Shown piece by piece: positions 46,325-58,430 of a stretch of 64,000 nt of DNA; position 1 is the stretch's first letter, and each line of letters begins with the position of its first letter. The translations under genes and the position numbers were made by a program. The stretch lies in NCBI GenBank assembly GCA_012934845.2, contig WNNJ02003664.1, forward strand, positions 1-64,000. The letters run 5' to 3'. The notes beneath the pieces are model-generated. The model ran no database searches. It was not told where the DNA came from and saw only the letters and a program-made list of their open reading frames with translations. Source of the stretch: Pomphorhynchus laevis (taxonomy: Eukaryota > Acanthocephala > Palaeacanthocephala > Echinorhynchida > Pomphorhynchidae).

Positions 46325-48204
46325 TTAGGAACGTCTGTACTCGTATGAAAACGTTAAAACGTGATAAATTCGAATCTACAATCATCAAGGAAGTTAATCG
46401 CAACCCCAAGCTATTTTGGTCATATGCTCGGCAAAACGGAACGCTCAACTCTGCAATCAAGCATGTGCACTCTGAATGTGGCTTGGTTACAAATAAAACT
46501 GATATAGCTGAGACCTTCGCATCCTCGTTCTCTTTATCCACTTTACCACATTGCGATTCTCATATGATATGGTACGGGTGCTCTATCCCTCCGCGTAATG
46601 AATCCCGGCCAATTTGCGTTACTGAAATTCAAGATTATCTCAATAATATTCGTCCTTTTAACGCAGCTGGCCCCGATGACATCTCCCCATACCTGCTCAA
46701 AGCTTTATCGAGTTACCTGGCACCATTCCTGACTATTATCTTTGATAAAATTCTGGCCACTGGCAGTGTCCCAGAAGATTGGAAAACTGCAACCGTTGTT
46801 CCTATTCCCAAAAAATTTTTTGCATCATCCTGTGGTGATTATAGGCCAATAAGCTTAACCTCTTCTCTGTGCAAAGTTCTCGAACGCGCCATCAGCACTA
46901 GAGTCTACGATCATCTTGTCTCTCTTGGTATACTATCGTCCGCTCAACATGGTTTTCGTCACTCCCGTTCTTGTTTGACGAACTTGCTTACCGCGCGCGA
47001 AACTTGGACCCAGTCGTTAAGTTTTGGTAGCTCACTCGATATAATCTTTATTGATTTTTCGAAAGCCTTCGATCGCGTCCCTCATGATGGGATGATTAGG
47101 TTGTTAGCACACTACGGAGTATCCTCCATGTTATGCAATTGGATTCGTGATTTTTTGGACGGGAGATCATTTCAGGTGAGGGTTGGCAATAGCATGTCTT
47201 CTACTAGGTTAGTTAAATCCGGAGTTCCGCAAGGTACAGTCCTTGGTCCCTTGCTTTTTATTATATTTCTCAATGATCTTCTGTTACGCATAAACAGTCC
47301 CTGCCTGGCATTCGCAGACGATGTGAAAGTGTGGTGCGATAGCATCTCAGATCCTGATGGCCGGCATCTACAACATGATCTCCAGACAATCTACGACTGG
47401 AGCAGTGCTACCGGTATGACCATAAATGTAGATAAGTGCGTTCATATGAAACTCGGCAAATGTAAATCTGATCATGAATTCTATTTAGGATGTTATAAGC
47501 TTCACAACATTTCTGTTCATAGAGACCTAGGGATTATTTTGAATAACGACCTTAAAACACGACCGAATACCGATTATATCTACGGTAAAGCCATGAAGGC
47601 CTTGTATTGTATTAAGAACACATTTAGTAAGCTGCATCCAAAATTATTTAAGCATCTCTACTGTGCGTTAGTCCGTCCGCATGTGGAATACTGCATCGCA
47701 TCAACTTTTCCATCCACCAAGGCTGAGATGAAAAAGACCGAGTCGATTTTACGTAGAGGAACCAAACTTTGCATTACATCTCTTTATTCTTACAATGAGC
47801 GCCTAGCTTGCTTAAAAATGCCTTCAACGGCCCAGAGGCTACTATATTTAGATCTTGTAGCGATGTGGCATTTGGTTCGTGGAAAAGAGGGGTTCCCATC
47901 CAATTCGATAAAATTGAGAAATTCGCGTCGCAGAGGTCACTCCCTTACGTTATTTAAATTCCCCCATGGCAAAATAAGGAGTGTGAGTAGGCTTTCCCAC
48001 CGCGCATTGAATGTTTGGAATTCGCTGCCTGAAGACGTCGTCAATGCTACTAGCAATAGACACTTCAAGAAGATGCTTCTGAAGTGGATTGTGAACTCTA
48101 ATTTGGATTCGTGGATGTATTTTAATTGATATTTTAAAATGTAATTTGTGAACAGTTGAAACAGCCATTTGCGGCTAGTAACTTGTACACTATAATAATA
48201 ATAA
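46325..48204 (+). mobile_element. Jockey/CR1-like LINE, 5'-truncated with intact RT frame
   Basis: Lacks ORF1 and the endonuclease and starts within ORF2. The remaining ORF2 is uninterrupted, and a (TAA)n-like 3' tail follows at about 48190-48205. 5' truncation plus an intact frame is the mark of a recent target-primed insertion. It lies about 210 bases upstream of the host gene's start codon, divergently oriented. Confidence 0.88.
46345..48129 (+). CDS. LINE ORF2 fragment: reverse transcriptase, 594 codons open
   Basis: RT of a jockey/CR1-like LINE. Blocks: PIPKKFFASSCGDYRPISLT (thumb side of RT start), QHGFRHSRSCLTNLL, FIDFSKAFDRVPHDGM (residues 235-250), SGVPQGTVLGPLLFIIFLND, LAFADDVKVWC (FADD from residue 323, intact), then VHRDLGIILNNDLK and the C-terminal LSHRALNVWNSLPED. 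The first ATG at 46345 is only the first Met left after 5' truncation, not the original start. No endonuclease, so it could not mobilise itself. Confidence 0.9.
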   Translation: MKTLKRDKFESTIIKEVNRNPKLFWSYARQNGTLNSAIKHVHSECGLVTNKTDIAETFASSFSLSTLPHCDSHMIWYGCSIPPRNESRPICVTEIQDYLNNIRPFNAAGPDDISPYLLKALSSYLAPFLTIIFDKILATGSVPEDWKTATVVPIPKKFFASSCGDYRPISLTSSLCKVLERAISTRVYDHLVSLGILSSAQHGFRHSRSCLTNLLTARETWTQSLSFGSSLDIIFIDFSKAFDRVPHDGMIRLLAHYGVSSMLCNWIRDFLDGRSFQVRVGNSMSSTRLVKSGVPQGTVLGPLLFIIFLNDLLLRINSPCLAFADDVKVWCDSISDPDGRHLQHDLQTIYDWSSATGMTINVDKCVHMKLGKCKSDHEFYLGCYKLHNISVHRDLGIILNNDLKTRPNTDYIYGKAMKALYCIKNTFSKLHPKLFKHLYCALVRPHVEYCIASTFPSTKAEMKKTESILRRGTKLCITSLYSYNERLACLKMPSTAQRLLYLDLVAMWHLVRGKEGFPSNSIKLRNSRRRGHSLTLFKFPHGKIRSVSRLSHRALNVWNSLPEDVVNATSNRHFKKMLLKWIVNSNLDSWMYFN

Positions 48205-49735
48205 TATATCCTATTGTAATGTCCGGAGTCTGTTACAGAAAGTTGATGAGATAAAGTTTAGGATCGAGTCTATTAATCCAAGTATAGTTTGTATTACTGA
48301 ATATTGGCTTGATTGTGATGTATCTGATTATTAGGTATCTATCCCAGGATATTATCCCGTAGTGATATACAGCGATCACTACGGCACTATTCTGTAGTGA
48401 TCGTATCCATTTTGTAGTGATCGTAGCGATCACTACGCAACTATTCTGTTCCGTAGTGATCGGATGGGGGTAGGGGTGGTGATGTTGTTTATCAAACGTG
48501 TATGAGAAACGATATGAAGGTGCATGTTCTGAGTAGGTCGTCTCTTGATAGAGTTGAAAGTTGTGGTGTCAAATGAAGTTATCTAACAGGTCACCCATCA
48601 TAATGGGTGTTGTGTATCGTGATGCTAGGGTAATCTCAAAGAAATTCGTTAACGATATCGAGTTGTATACGGGAAGCAGTTACGACACCTTGATAATCGG
48701 GGATCTGAATATGCCGGATGTTGAGTTGAGTACAAATACGTTACTTCCTATTTGTGATAGAGCATCTTGCAAACTTATGGAGTGTATTTTATTGTGGTCT
48801 TGCTCAATATGTTGATCTCCAACCCGTTGAGTAGTTCTTACCTTCTCGATCTTTGTTTATGAAGGTAATAACTAATATTCAGCTCCGGTTGGTTTGTCTG
48901 ATCATTGTGTAGTGATAGTTCGGATAAGTGCACAAAAGAGGGTAATCAATCGTACTTGTGACAAAAGTCAGATTAATGTCTTAAGAGAAAACTATGACGT
49001 TATTACATCCATGCTTGCAAGGATATGCTGGCTCGATCCACTGTTGTCGGTGTTGACGTTGCATGAAATCATTTTTGCGTGACTCTCTATTCTGCTTGTT
49101 CAATTCTCACATATGAGGTCTAAGACTCGTCGTAACTTGGATTTTTGGTTTAATACCGAGCTGGCCTCAGCAATGAAGGTGCGTGACTCCACTTTCAAAC
49201 GTTTTAAGGCAGGAGTTACTGAATACGGTGTTTATAAGCGGGCTATACATTTATTTAATTCTTTAAAAAGACAAGCGCTATATGTTTGATAATGATCTGG
49301 CTAACAGTTGTAAAAACGATCCCAAAGCTCGCTTTCAATGAGTGCATCGAGGTATGGACGATATTAATAAAATATGTCAATATTTTGATAGCGTTACTGA
49401 TACGACATTGTTGAAATGTTCACAACGCATTTTTATATGAATGGAGAGCATGTAAACGAGTAATCTGAACCCCTACAGTATAATTATATGATAAGAGGGG
49501 ATTGTTATGTAATTTTTTGGTTTTGACATAACTAATTTGATAACTCCTGTCAAAGTTATAGCTGAGCTACGTCGCCTGAATGAGACAAGCTCCAAATGTA
49601 CTGATTTGTTACCTTCAATGTATCTTCGTAGATAAGCAAGTTTAATATTTATTTCTCTTTCCGCCATATTTCAGCAATATATTATTGATACAACTCTTCC
49701 AAAATAGTGTAAGCAATCAGTCATTCCCCTATCTT
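48205..49735 (+). mobile_element. Jockey/CR1-like LINE, decayed copy 2 (endonuclease end)
   Basis: Starts at the ORF2 endonuclease (YCNVRSLLQKVDEIKFRIE, VCITEYWL), continues with IIGDLNMPDVE and SDHCVVIVR, then reaches a linker resembling the start of RT. Multiple stops and frameshifts. It begins exactly where the previous LINE's tail ends. An inserted palindromic cluster splits the endonuclease at 48357-48460. Confidence 0.78.
48357..48460. repeat. GTAGTGATCG palindromic cluster
   Basis: Five direct copies of GTAGTGAT(C/A) and two inverted GATCACTAC copies within about 100 bases, with perfect stems such as GTAGTGATCG/CGATCACTAC. CCGTAGTGAT bounds both ends, consistent with an insertion built from its own target sequence. 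Confidence 0.75.
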
Positions 49736-52525
49736 TAAAAAAGGATATCGATCTTCAGTTAACAGCGGAGATAGGGAGAGGTTGGGAGAGTGTCGTCTAA
49801 AAAGGGAAGGTTAATGAAGGATGGAGAGACTACAGCGATGTGACGAAAAGTAATGAGAAGGCGGAGTTGGATACGGATGTGGATAGCGAGCCAGGAGAGT
49901 TGGGCAAGATGTGTGAATGTGTGGTTGAAGCGACGGAGATGTAGGAGCACTCGAACTGTAGATTTGATAATGCGTTGTAGGGGTATGAGTATGGATTTTG
50001 GAGAATTGGCGAAAATGCTGAAGCATTAATCTATTTTAGGGAGAAGAATCAATTAAAGAAGAGAAATACAGGAACGGAAGTCGATAAGGGAACATATACG
50101 GTGGATGTCATGGATAATTATGTTACACGAGCGGGATTTGCGGATAGACGAGTTAAACAAGGTGGTGAGGAAATGCCAATCCCCTGCCTACCCCCATTTA
50201 AGTATGGGGGTAGGCAGGGGATTGGCATGTGAGGTTTTGTTAGGCAAGGACATGAGCACAGCTGAGACTTTGGCAGGAGAGACAGGGAGAAGATGAAAGA
50301 GTTCCGGGAGGATGAGGCGAGTGGCAGTGAGATGGAATGGAGATGGTGTTCTGAGAGAGCAACGTTGATACTTTGTTCTGAAGAAATGACGAATAATAAT
50401 GGGGATTGATGTTGAAAGACAAATAAGGGCGAGAATGGATTGAGTTAAACGTATGACATAGAGACTTGGAGTTTAATGAAGTGTTGATTTTATGCTGCCA
50501 GAGGGAGTTGCATTTGGTACGTAGTAGGTGGATATGATACAGGCGAAGAGCAATATAGGAATCACGGAGAAACGGAGTGAGCGAGTGGATATGACTTCTG
50601 AAAGAGTGGTGATAGACTCGAAAAGCATGATGGATTCGACGCATTGAGAGTAGGCATTGGATGTCAAAACATGGGGCACGGTGCAAGCGATAGTGTGGGT
50701 GAGGCTTGAAGGACAAGAGAAGATCGAGAATGGATGTGAGTTCAGAGTCGAAAAGAAATACGAGATCGTTAAAAGAGGAAGATAGATACGATTTGAGTAA
50801 GGTAGAGCGGAGTAGGGAGAGGTCAAGATTTCTCCAATGGCGACGTAAGATTGTAGGTGTGTAAGGATGAGTGTGGTTGTAAGTGAGATCAAGGGTGACG
50901 AGAAAGTGATCGGATAGACCTGGATCGAAGATGGACAGTGAGTTGTCGGCAGCAAAACGATAGGGAACAGCTACGATGTCGAGTGCCCCGCCAAGGATAT
51001 GTGTGGGGCAGTGAGGATGGGTTTGTAGTTATAGTTAGATAGAATGTTGATAAACCGGATGGAATCGGTGGAAGAGGGGCGGTCGAGGCAAATGCTGAAG
51101 TCGCAAAGAATCAGTGAAGGGATGGAGGACAAAGAACAGTGAGAAAGGAGGTCAGCGAGCTTGTAAAAAAATAAGGAGGTAGGAGATGACGAACCAGGAT
51201 GCTATACAATGGCGATATCTAGCGTGATCGGGGTAGAAGAACGACAAGTGAGCAATTCAAAAGAGCAAAGACTAATAGGGGAATGATTTTGCGAAGAGAC
51301 GCGGGGTGACACGCAAATGCGACAATGCCGATATGATTAAAGAATTTAGAATTGGAAAGCTAAGGAGTAGCGGATTCGACTAGTCAGCAACCGGCAGAGA
51401 GCAAACGGCGAAATGAGATGTCGTATAATCGGAGTATCAAGATTCGGTGAAGCGAAAGGTGCTAGCGGAGAAGACACAGAGGAGATGGAGCGTCTTCGAA
51501 TTTTGAGGCGGGTGTGGACAACTTAAAAATTTCCGTCCATGTTCTGGATAGATAGATATGTTTTGCCGTTATCCTTGCGACGGCGTTTTTCGATGCGGGA
51601 AGAATAGAGTTGATTGATTTCGGAAGGAATGCGATCGGGGAAATGCGAGTGGTTGAAGATGACATGAGTTTAAATCGTTAGGAGAGTACAGAGGACGCGT
51701 GAGAGCGATGCTTGAAAGAAATTTAGGAGAGGGCCTGTGAAGGATTAGAGAGAGAAGATTTGTTTAGGCGAATAAATGCAACATGAGAGATGTCGTTGAA
51801 AAAGGACGGTTTATCTGCAGGAACACGATACGAGAGGATGGATCTGTAGGCCGAAACATCGTGTTCGATACATGCTTGTTTAGATAAGGAGGAAGGAGTG
51901 ATATTAGTTACGATGACGCAAAGATCGCGAGAAGGAAAGCGTTATCGTAAAGAGGACGAGTGACATGACTGAGATCACGATAGGAAAGCTGACATTTGAG
52001 AATTTAGAGGGAGTTGGTTTTACAGCGGGAGACATAGAGGATAAAGATAATATAGATGGTAGCAAGCGATGTGAAGATAGGTTATGAGTGGAAAGATCGT
52101 GGAGGTGATTTTGATTGATGGATGTAGGTTACTGAGAAACGAAACATGAGGGACGGGACGGGGGTGTCGGGGGGGGTGAAAATGACATGGGATGGGAAGT
52201 GTAATTGGTGACAGAATCAGTGGGTGGAAAAAGGAAATTGGAAACGATGGGGGTTGTTTGAATGGGCGTGTTTGATGTTGATATGTGTTGACGGGAGAGG
52301 TTGCAGATTAGTTTGTGGGCACAAAACCCACATAGGAAATTTTCTTTTGACTTACTGTTGTCGCAGGTGATTGTGGTCCAGAAGCTGCAGTCGTGTGTCG
52401 ATCACTGTACTTGTAATTTAGCACAGTTGGTGTCAGCCGTCACTGTTTTCTTACGTTCTCCCGTTAACGTCCTTGTATGTTCAAGCTCTTAAATTTGCTA
52501 CTGAAACTGATTGAATTGATCTGGA
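49736..52525 (-). mobile_element. L2/CR1-like LINE, copy C, internally deleted
   Basis: Read from 52525 down: ORF1 relic (Cys-rich finger near 52330), endonuclease and RT N-terminal pieces (HRRLHRAPCFDIQCLLSMRR at about 50640) and RT C-terminal pieces (HLRRFNHTFTHLAQLSWLAI at about 49940). Relative to copies A and B the central RT, including the YADD region, is missing near 50140. 3'-truncated: it stops before the family's GCGTGC stem. Carries a perfect 25-bp palindrome at 50173-50228. Confidence 0.82.
50173..50228. repeat. Perfect 25-bp palindrome inside LINE copy C
   Basis: Arms 50173-50197 and 50204-50228 are exact reverse complements (core AATCCCCTGCCTACCCCCAT) around a six-base loop TTAAGT. 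The right arm is normal family sequence; the left replaces the sequence seen at the equivalent place in copies A and F. Confidence 0.9.
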
Positions 52526-52649
52526 GCTGATCAATTTGCAATGTAAGTATTTATAAGAATCGAGACAATTTTTGTAACCAGATTAATAAAAATTATTCTA
52601 AGCAATCAATATGTGCCTTTCACATGAAAATTTAGAATAAAATCGGTAA

Positions 52650-52960
52650 AATATAAAATGCTTAATGGGAGCCGTATCCGCATCCTTATCAAATTCCGTT
52701 CCTGTATGTCTCTTCTTTCATCGCTTATTCTCACTAAAGTCGATTACTGCCTAATTATTTTCACAAATTCTCTAAAAACCATCATCCTACCCCTACAACG
52801 CATCATCAACTTCGCTGTTCGAGTGCCCCTACATATCCGTCACTTTGACTACCCGTCCACATATTTTGCCCAACTCTCCTGCCCCACATCCACATCCGCA
52901 TACAAATCCGACTTCTCGTAACTTTTCGTCTTATCTTCTATCTTTAGTGAATTATCAAGT
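52650..52960 (+). mobile_element. L2/CR1-like LINE fragment D
   Basis: RT C-terminal piece only: IRILIKFRSCMSLLSSLI, KVDYCLIIF, LPLQRIINFAVRVPL, RHFDYPSTYFAQLSC. Matches copy B at about 34650-34890. Truncated on both sides. Confidence 0.75.
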
Positions 52961-53330
52961 GAAAAAATTGAGACTATTTTATTACAATAAAAATCTAAAA
53001 CATAAATTATAAAACAGCAACCGTTTCAAGATATTATAACACGAGCTGACAATGTCTTGTTTTACAGATTACAACTGCGATTCTTAATCTTTTCTGACGC
53101 ATTTTTGGTATCTTCAGCATATTCCACATTAAGCTAAACTATATTTTCAGTAATTGCATAATTATCAAATATAAAATTTTTTATTATCCTGTACAGACTT
53201 AGCCCTAAGGCTTCAAGCGGATCTCATAATATAGAAAAATCAATCAAATGAGTAAGTTAGAATTGGTAGCAAGTCAGCTTGATTACATATTCAACGTCGA
53301 ACTCTGTTCTTGAAAGCGAGGAAACTGGTG
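52961..53330. other. Spacer without recognised feature
   Basis: AT-rich sequence between two LINE fragments of the same family and orientation. It may separate two halves of one split copy, as fragment E continues roughly where D stops. Confidence 0.4.
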
Positions 53331-53775
53331 ACCGCATCAATATATTCGTCTCCGTCGCTTCGACCACACATCCACATATCTTGCCCAACTCTCCTGGCCC
53401 ACCATCCACATCCGCATCAAACTCCGCCTTCTTCTCGTTACTTTTCGTCTCATCGCTGTCGGCTCCCCATCGTTCATCAACCTTCCTTTCTTAGACGATA
53501 CTCGCCCCACCTCGCTATCGCTTCGTTCCTGTCATACCCTCTTACTCCACGTTCCCAATTACTCCAACAACTACGGTCTCCGATCCTTCCTCGTCGCCGC
53601 CCCCACTCGCCTGGAATCAACTCCTTCTCGACGTCCGCCGCGCTTTCTCCTTTATTACATTCAAATACCGCCTCCATACCCACCTTCTCGACACATGATT
53701 TAGATTTTTGTTTTTTTTTGTGTGGTCATGTAAGCGTGCGCCGGCACGCATTTGCCACGTAAAAATAAATATTTT
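53331..53775 (+). mobile_element. L2/CR1-like LINE fragment E (3' end)
   Basis: Starts in the RT C-terminal region (VSVASTTHPHI and, in another frame, SLRPHIHISCPTLLA) and runs through the end of ORF2 into the 3' terminus with GCGTGCGCCGGCACGC and TTTGCCACGT. Very similar to copy B at the nucleotide level, so a younger relative than D. Confidence 0.82.
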
Positions 53776-54500
53776 TTTAGGTTTTCATACACATCTGGTA
53801 CATCAGATACATTTGGTGTATGTTAAAGCAATGTGTATGGTAGGCATTTTTCGTCGTACATTTAAGTTTCTTGATTTGAGGTCGCTTGAGGTTCTTATTC
53901 ATTTAAGTCATTTACTGTACGCCTCACGATGAGTATATATCATCAGATTAATACTTCCTCAGATCGTACTTTAAGAGAACGAAATAAATCGGAAAATGTG
54001 TTATGCCTAGCAACGTTAATACCATTGTGCTTACAATATTCATTAAATTTAAATTTATTTAGGATTCTTCGCAATATTGTGTAATCTGTGCAGGCAGAAC
54101 AGACACAATCATGGACACGTGATGTTTCGGATGTTAGATCTTAGGGCATCGTCTAACTAGCGTGTCCATTCACTATGTATGCAATCACAGAGTGATTCGA
54201 AATAGAACCGAGTAATATTGGCAACGTATCGTTGACAAATGAAGAAATATGTGTGATGAGCTTGCCGGATTAGGACAGCGGAAAATTCAAATAGTTTTAC
54301 TTGATTCAATCGTGATGCTGTAAGACAACTTTTGAGCTGTGATTGAGATGTTGTCGAAACGGCAATAATGTGTTCGAAAATAAAGAAAAAACTGCCGCTC
54401 TTGGAAACTGTTTTACAAACATTTCTGCTAATTTGCTCTAATATTTTTACACTGGTGATTGAACTGTTTTACAAAATATCATGGTCTAATTTGCTTTAAT
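53776..54500. other. Mostly unassigned; possible LINE C-terminal relic
   Basis: Between 53830 and 54080 weak wording (FKFLDLRSLEVLIHLSHLLY, RERNKSENVLC) is reminiscent of a jockey/CR1 RT C-terminus. The rest (54081-54500) shows nothing recognisable. Confidence 0.3.
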
Positions 54501-57500
54501 TTGTTTATAATTCGAACTATCCCTATGATAAGCATCAAGGAATTGTGCAGGCAAAAATGTTAATGTCGAAGCTTTCAAAGGAATGCAAAACAATGCTCGA
54601 TATTCCAGAATTTTCAATGGAAAAAATCAATTCCGGTAAGAATCAAGATAATACAAAGGTCAAGGTAAGTGATTTGTTTTCATCTTCTGGTTCTATCATT
54701 GGTCAGGGGAACTACCTCCTGTACTTAAACTAACAAATCTAATAAGTATCAATTTCACCGAACCGATTCAGAGAAAAATTTTATCGTCTTCCTGAGAAAC
54801 TTCGCTTTTCGTCTAAAAGTGCGAGTAATTTTTCATACAATTAAATACTATGAGGCAGAAGTCCGGGTTTCTTTCTGTACTCCCGATCTCAATCGAGACT
54901 AACTGGAGTACTTAAATAATAATATTTCTAACCACGGGATAATTCTATATAAGCCGATTCAAACGTCGCTAAAGATTAACAATATTCCGACTTTCATGTC
55001 GGACGAGGATATTCGTGGACTCGAAGAAGATTATAAGATTAACAATATTAGAATCATCACTGGAAAGAGAGGATTGCCAATTCGAGTAGCTTTCTGTTTT
55101 GCTTAGGTTGACGTGGCCGAGTGTCTTGCCCACTCAAAGTGCAATCTTTTCCTAGGACACAATTTGGTTTTCACCTTAATAGATACCAACTCAATGACTT
55201 ACCCCATTGTAACGTCTGCCACAGTTGGGATCAATGGGGTTTAGGGTGTTCTCTTCCCCATTTCTGCGGGGTATGTGGCTCCCCGGAAAATCACTCGGAT
55301 AAATGTGATAAACCACGCCACTGTTCAAACTATGGTGGTGATCACTCTACCTAGGCAAGGAAGTGCGTATCCTTTAAGGAAGACAGGAAACGGCATATGG
55401 TTGCGCAGACAAAGGTATCAACTTTCTCCCGGGCATGTTCGGACGGTAATAACTGCAAGATGTTTGACGAAGATCTCATGCGCCTAATGGATGCCAAACA
55501 TCAAGAGTCCTTGGGGAAGCTGATAGAGTTAGTAAAAAATCTGATATCTAAGGCTGAGGAGCATCATAGTCATCCTTCAACAGCAGTTAAAGCCAAAAAA
55601 GGTCTCAAGTCAAAGACGCGTAATGGTTTGACGCAGAGCATACAATCCTTAAAACTGGCTAGGATGCTTAATAACTGGAGCCTCAAGTTGGGAAATGAAG
55701 ATAATGCCCGTGGGTAAGTGTCTTCATCTGTCGTGACGGGATGCGGAGAGGGCGACCTTTCTGCCTCTGGTTGTGACTAGGGGGAGACGTCCCACTCCAG
55801 GTAACAACACAATGAAAAGTAATCCAGAGCCTCGTTCACTACATATCCTTCAGTGGAATTCGGGAGGGGCTTCTGCCATTAGTTTTTTATCTGATAGAGA
55901 TGCAGATGTTATAGTCCCTCAGGAGACGCGGTCTATCCGGCTCCCCCAGGATATTACTCGATTGATTCCTAAGCACATCTACACCCACTTTACTCCGTAC
56001 ATAACCCCCTCACTCCTCTTCTTATCAAGATCTTTTAACCCTAGTTAAATGCTCCTTAAGATCTTCCCTACTGTTAAACTACTCTTGTCCAGTCCTGTCT
56101 TGTTTAGCTATATCTCTATGTAAAAAATGGTAAAAACATCAGTATAGCCAATATCTACATCCGTCCATGAGTGATTAACAAGAACCGTGACCTCCTGGAT
56201 CGTATTTTGGGTAGTGGCTATGATATGTTACTTCGTGATTTTAATGACAGAACTGGTCGTTGGATTAATGCAGCACTCCGCAGAGCCAGGAACGACTATC
56301 TTATTCACAAACCACCGTCCTCCACCTTTCATTGCTCAACAACAAATTATCTTCTTGACATATTACTGCTTCATAAGAAGTGGTTGTTGAAACCCATCTG
56401 TACTGAGCAGTCGCGCCAACATCAGACCACCTCTTATGACTTTATTCGCTGGCGGATAGATGAAGATACGTTGCTTAGAAGGAGGTTTCACTGTGATCTC
56501 ATCACACAGGCCTTCTTTAGGCAGCTATCCAACTATTCCCTAGAATTAATAATGATAGTTTAACCGAATTTAATTCATACCTCACATCGCAAGCTACCGC
56601 GTTGCTTTCGACTACCTATAAAGGTTGCATATACAATCCCACTCCAACAAAACTCAAGGACCTAGCTAAAATGCTACACCTTCCTAATCTCTCTGTTTCC
56701 GCCAAACAGGCCCTCTCGAATGAATACTTGAGCTATAGATATAGGTTCCAGCTAAGCATGGATAAGGCGAGCCTTGCTCACCTTAAACCTTCTCAGCCTT
56801 CATTTTGGAAGATATTCAAGAGAGAGAATTATGTCTGCTGGAAGGATAGAGCATTAGGTTGGATTGGTAGAATAGGCCTTGATAAAGTTTTGGAGGAGTC
56901 ACTATCCCAACATAATTATGGAGCCACTTAATCACACCAACCAATCCCGCCTTGGTGAGACTTCAGGAGCTGGGATCTATTTGTTAAAGATATCCTTAAC
57001 TCCTGTTGGCCTCTCTCGGGCACCTCCAAATTCCACGCGCCACTCCCCACTCTGGTTTGTCAACTTTTGACAGGCAGTCAGAGAAAAGAGATCGTCATCA
57101 CAATGCTATTAGCCTCCCCGTCCGACATTACCGGCATAAATATCAGCCGTCGGGTGTTTTTACCAAAAACAAATCGATTACATGTCCTAAACATCTGCTG
57201 CCCATTTAGATTCAAACCTCACTAATATTCATTTACGAAAAAGCACTTGAGCGTAAAATCAGCGACCAGCTAAGTAGGCTAAATTTAATTCCACCAGGTT
57301 TTCATGGGTACGTAAAAAATCGCTCGGTTTATTCAGCAATAGGTGAAGTTCATCAGTTTTGTTGGGAAAGTAGTCATCAACTCGCTGTGACTGTTTTCTT
57401 TTACCTTTTTGCTGTATTCGACCCCATTTCCATTCCTTTTGTTATCTCTTCTATCAGTTCCCTCGGGTTGCCTGCGAGAATTGTTAACAGCGTGGAGATC

Positions 57501-58070
57501 TTGCTGTACACCAAGCGATTCTTCTATGAAGACAACCCTGATGCGCGCCAGTTCTACCTTATTACGGTTGTGTCTCAAGGCTCCCCACTTTCTCCAATAT
57601 TGTTTCTTTCTGCATCCATTGTACTCTATAAAAAATTTAAACACGATCAACATCTTGTGGTATACGCTGATGATACTACAGCCATGTTCTCTGGACGCAG
57701 GTGCAAAAATGTAGCCTCTGACATCAGCCGTTTACATTTAAGATTAAAAGATTACCTACCCATATCCAATCTTATTTTGAACTCTACTAAATCGAAGGTG
57801 GTCGTTTTTCATTACGCCCTGAATAAGAAAAAATTGAAGAGATTAGCACTCTCAGCTCTATCTTCTATATTTACTAATCAACCACTCCCTACATTAACAA
57901 GTCGGGTAAGATACCTAAGGTTCACCATTACGCTGAACTGGTCAGCGAATGCTAACCTGGATAGACTCAAACGTATTCTGAAGAGAGCTACGTGGGCTCT
58001 GAAACGGGCTCAGCATATATCATAGAATGGGAAAACCCAAGTACGGCTCTGGGGTACTTGGGCTATCTCG
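54501..58070 (+). mobile_element. I-like LINE, decayed second family
   Basis: ORF1 relic with zinc knuckles (CNVCHSWDQWGLGC, CGVCGSPENHSDKC, then CSNYGGDHS, 55200-55360). ORF2 endonuclease relic (HILQWNSGGASAISFL, VPQETRSI at 55840-55950; DMLLRDFNDRTGRW at 56216-56260). RT relic (SFWKIFKRENY; HGYVKNRSVYSAIGEVH near 57310; SQGSPLSPILF and VVYADDTTAMF near 57660; LNSTKSKVVVFH). YADD is intact but there are many stops and frameshifts. Its internal piece recurs on the minus strand at 15411-15755. Confidence 0.82.
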
Positions 58071-58430
58071 AAATTAGTCTTCTTTTCAAGAGGACGTCCC
58101 CCAGAGCAACGACTAAGGTTTATGAAGGTCCTTATCTCGCAATTACCGAGTATAGTCCGCCTCGGTTGGACTCTTCGGGGGGGGGTGAAAGACCCCGGGT
58201 GGTCTCCATGGAGTCCAAAACCCTAACCCCCTGCAGCTACCAGCACACCGAGCAGACGTTAGGTATATGAAGGAAAAAGAGAACAGCAGATCGGACTGAT
58301 GATACACTCGCAGCTCCGCTTTTTGATTACACATAAGTAACTATGGTGCAGAATAATTTTTCTGGTAATCCTGTGAAATCTATGAACGATCAGAATGAAT
58401 CTAGCCGCGACTCCCTCTTTTAAAACTTTA
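58071..58430. other. Possible 3' end of the I-like LINE and junction
   Basis: Contains a G-run (GGGGGGGGTGAAAGACCCCGG) and GC-richer sequence than the surroundings, but no clear element end was located. Confidence 0.3.
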
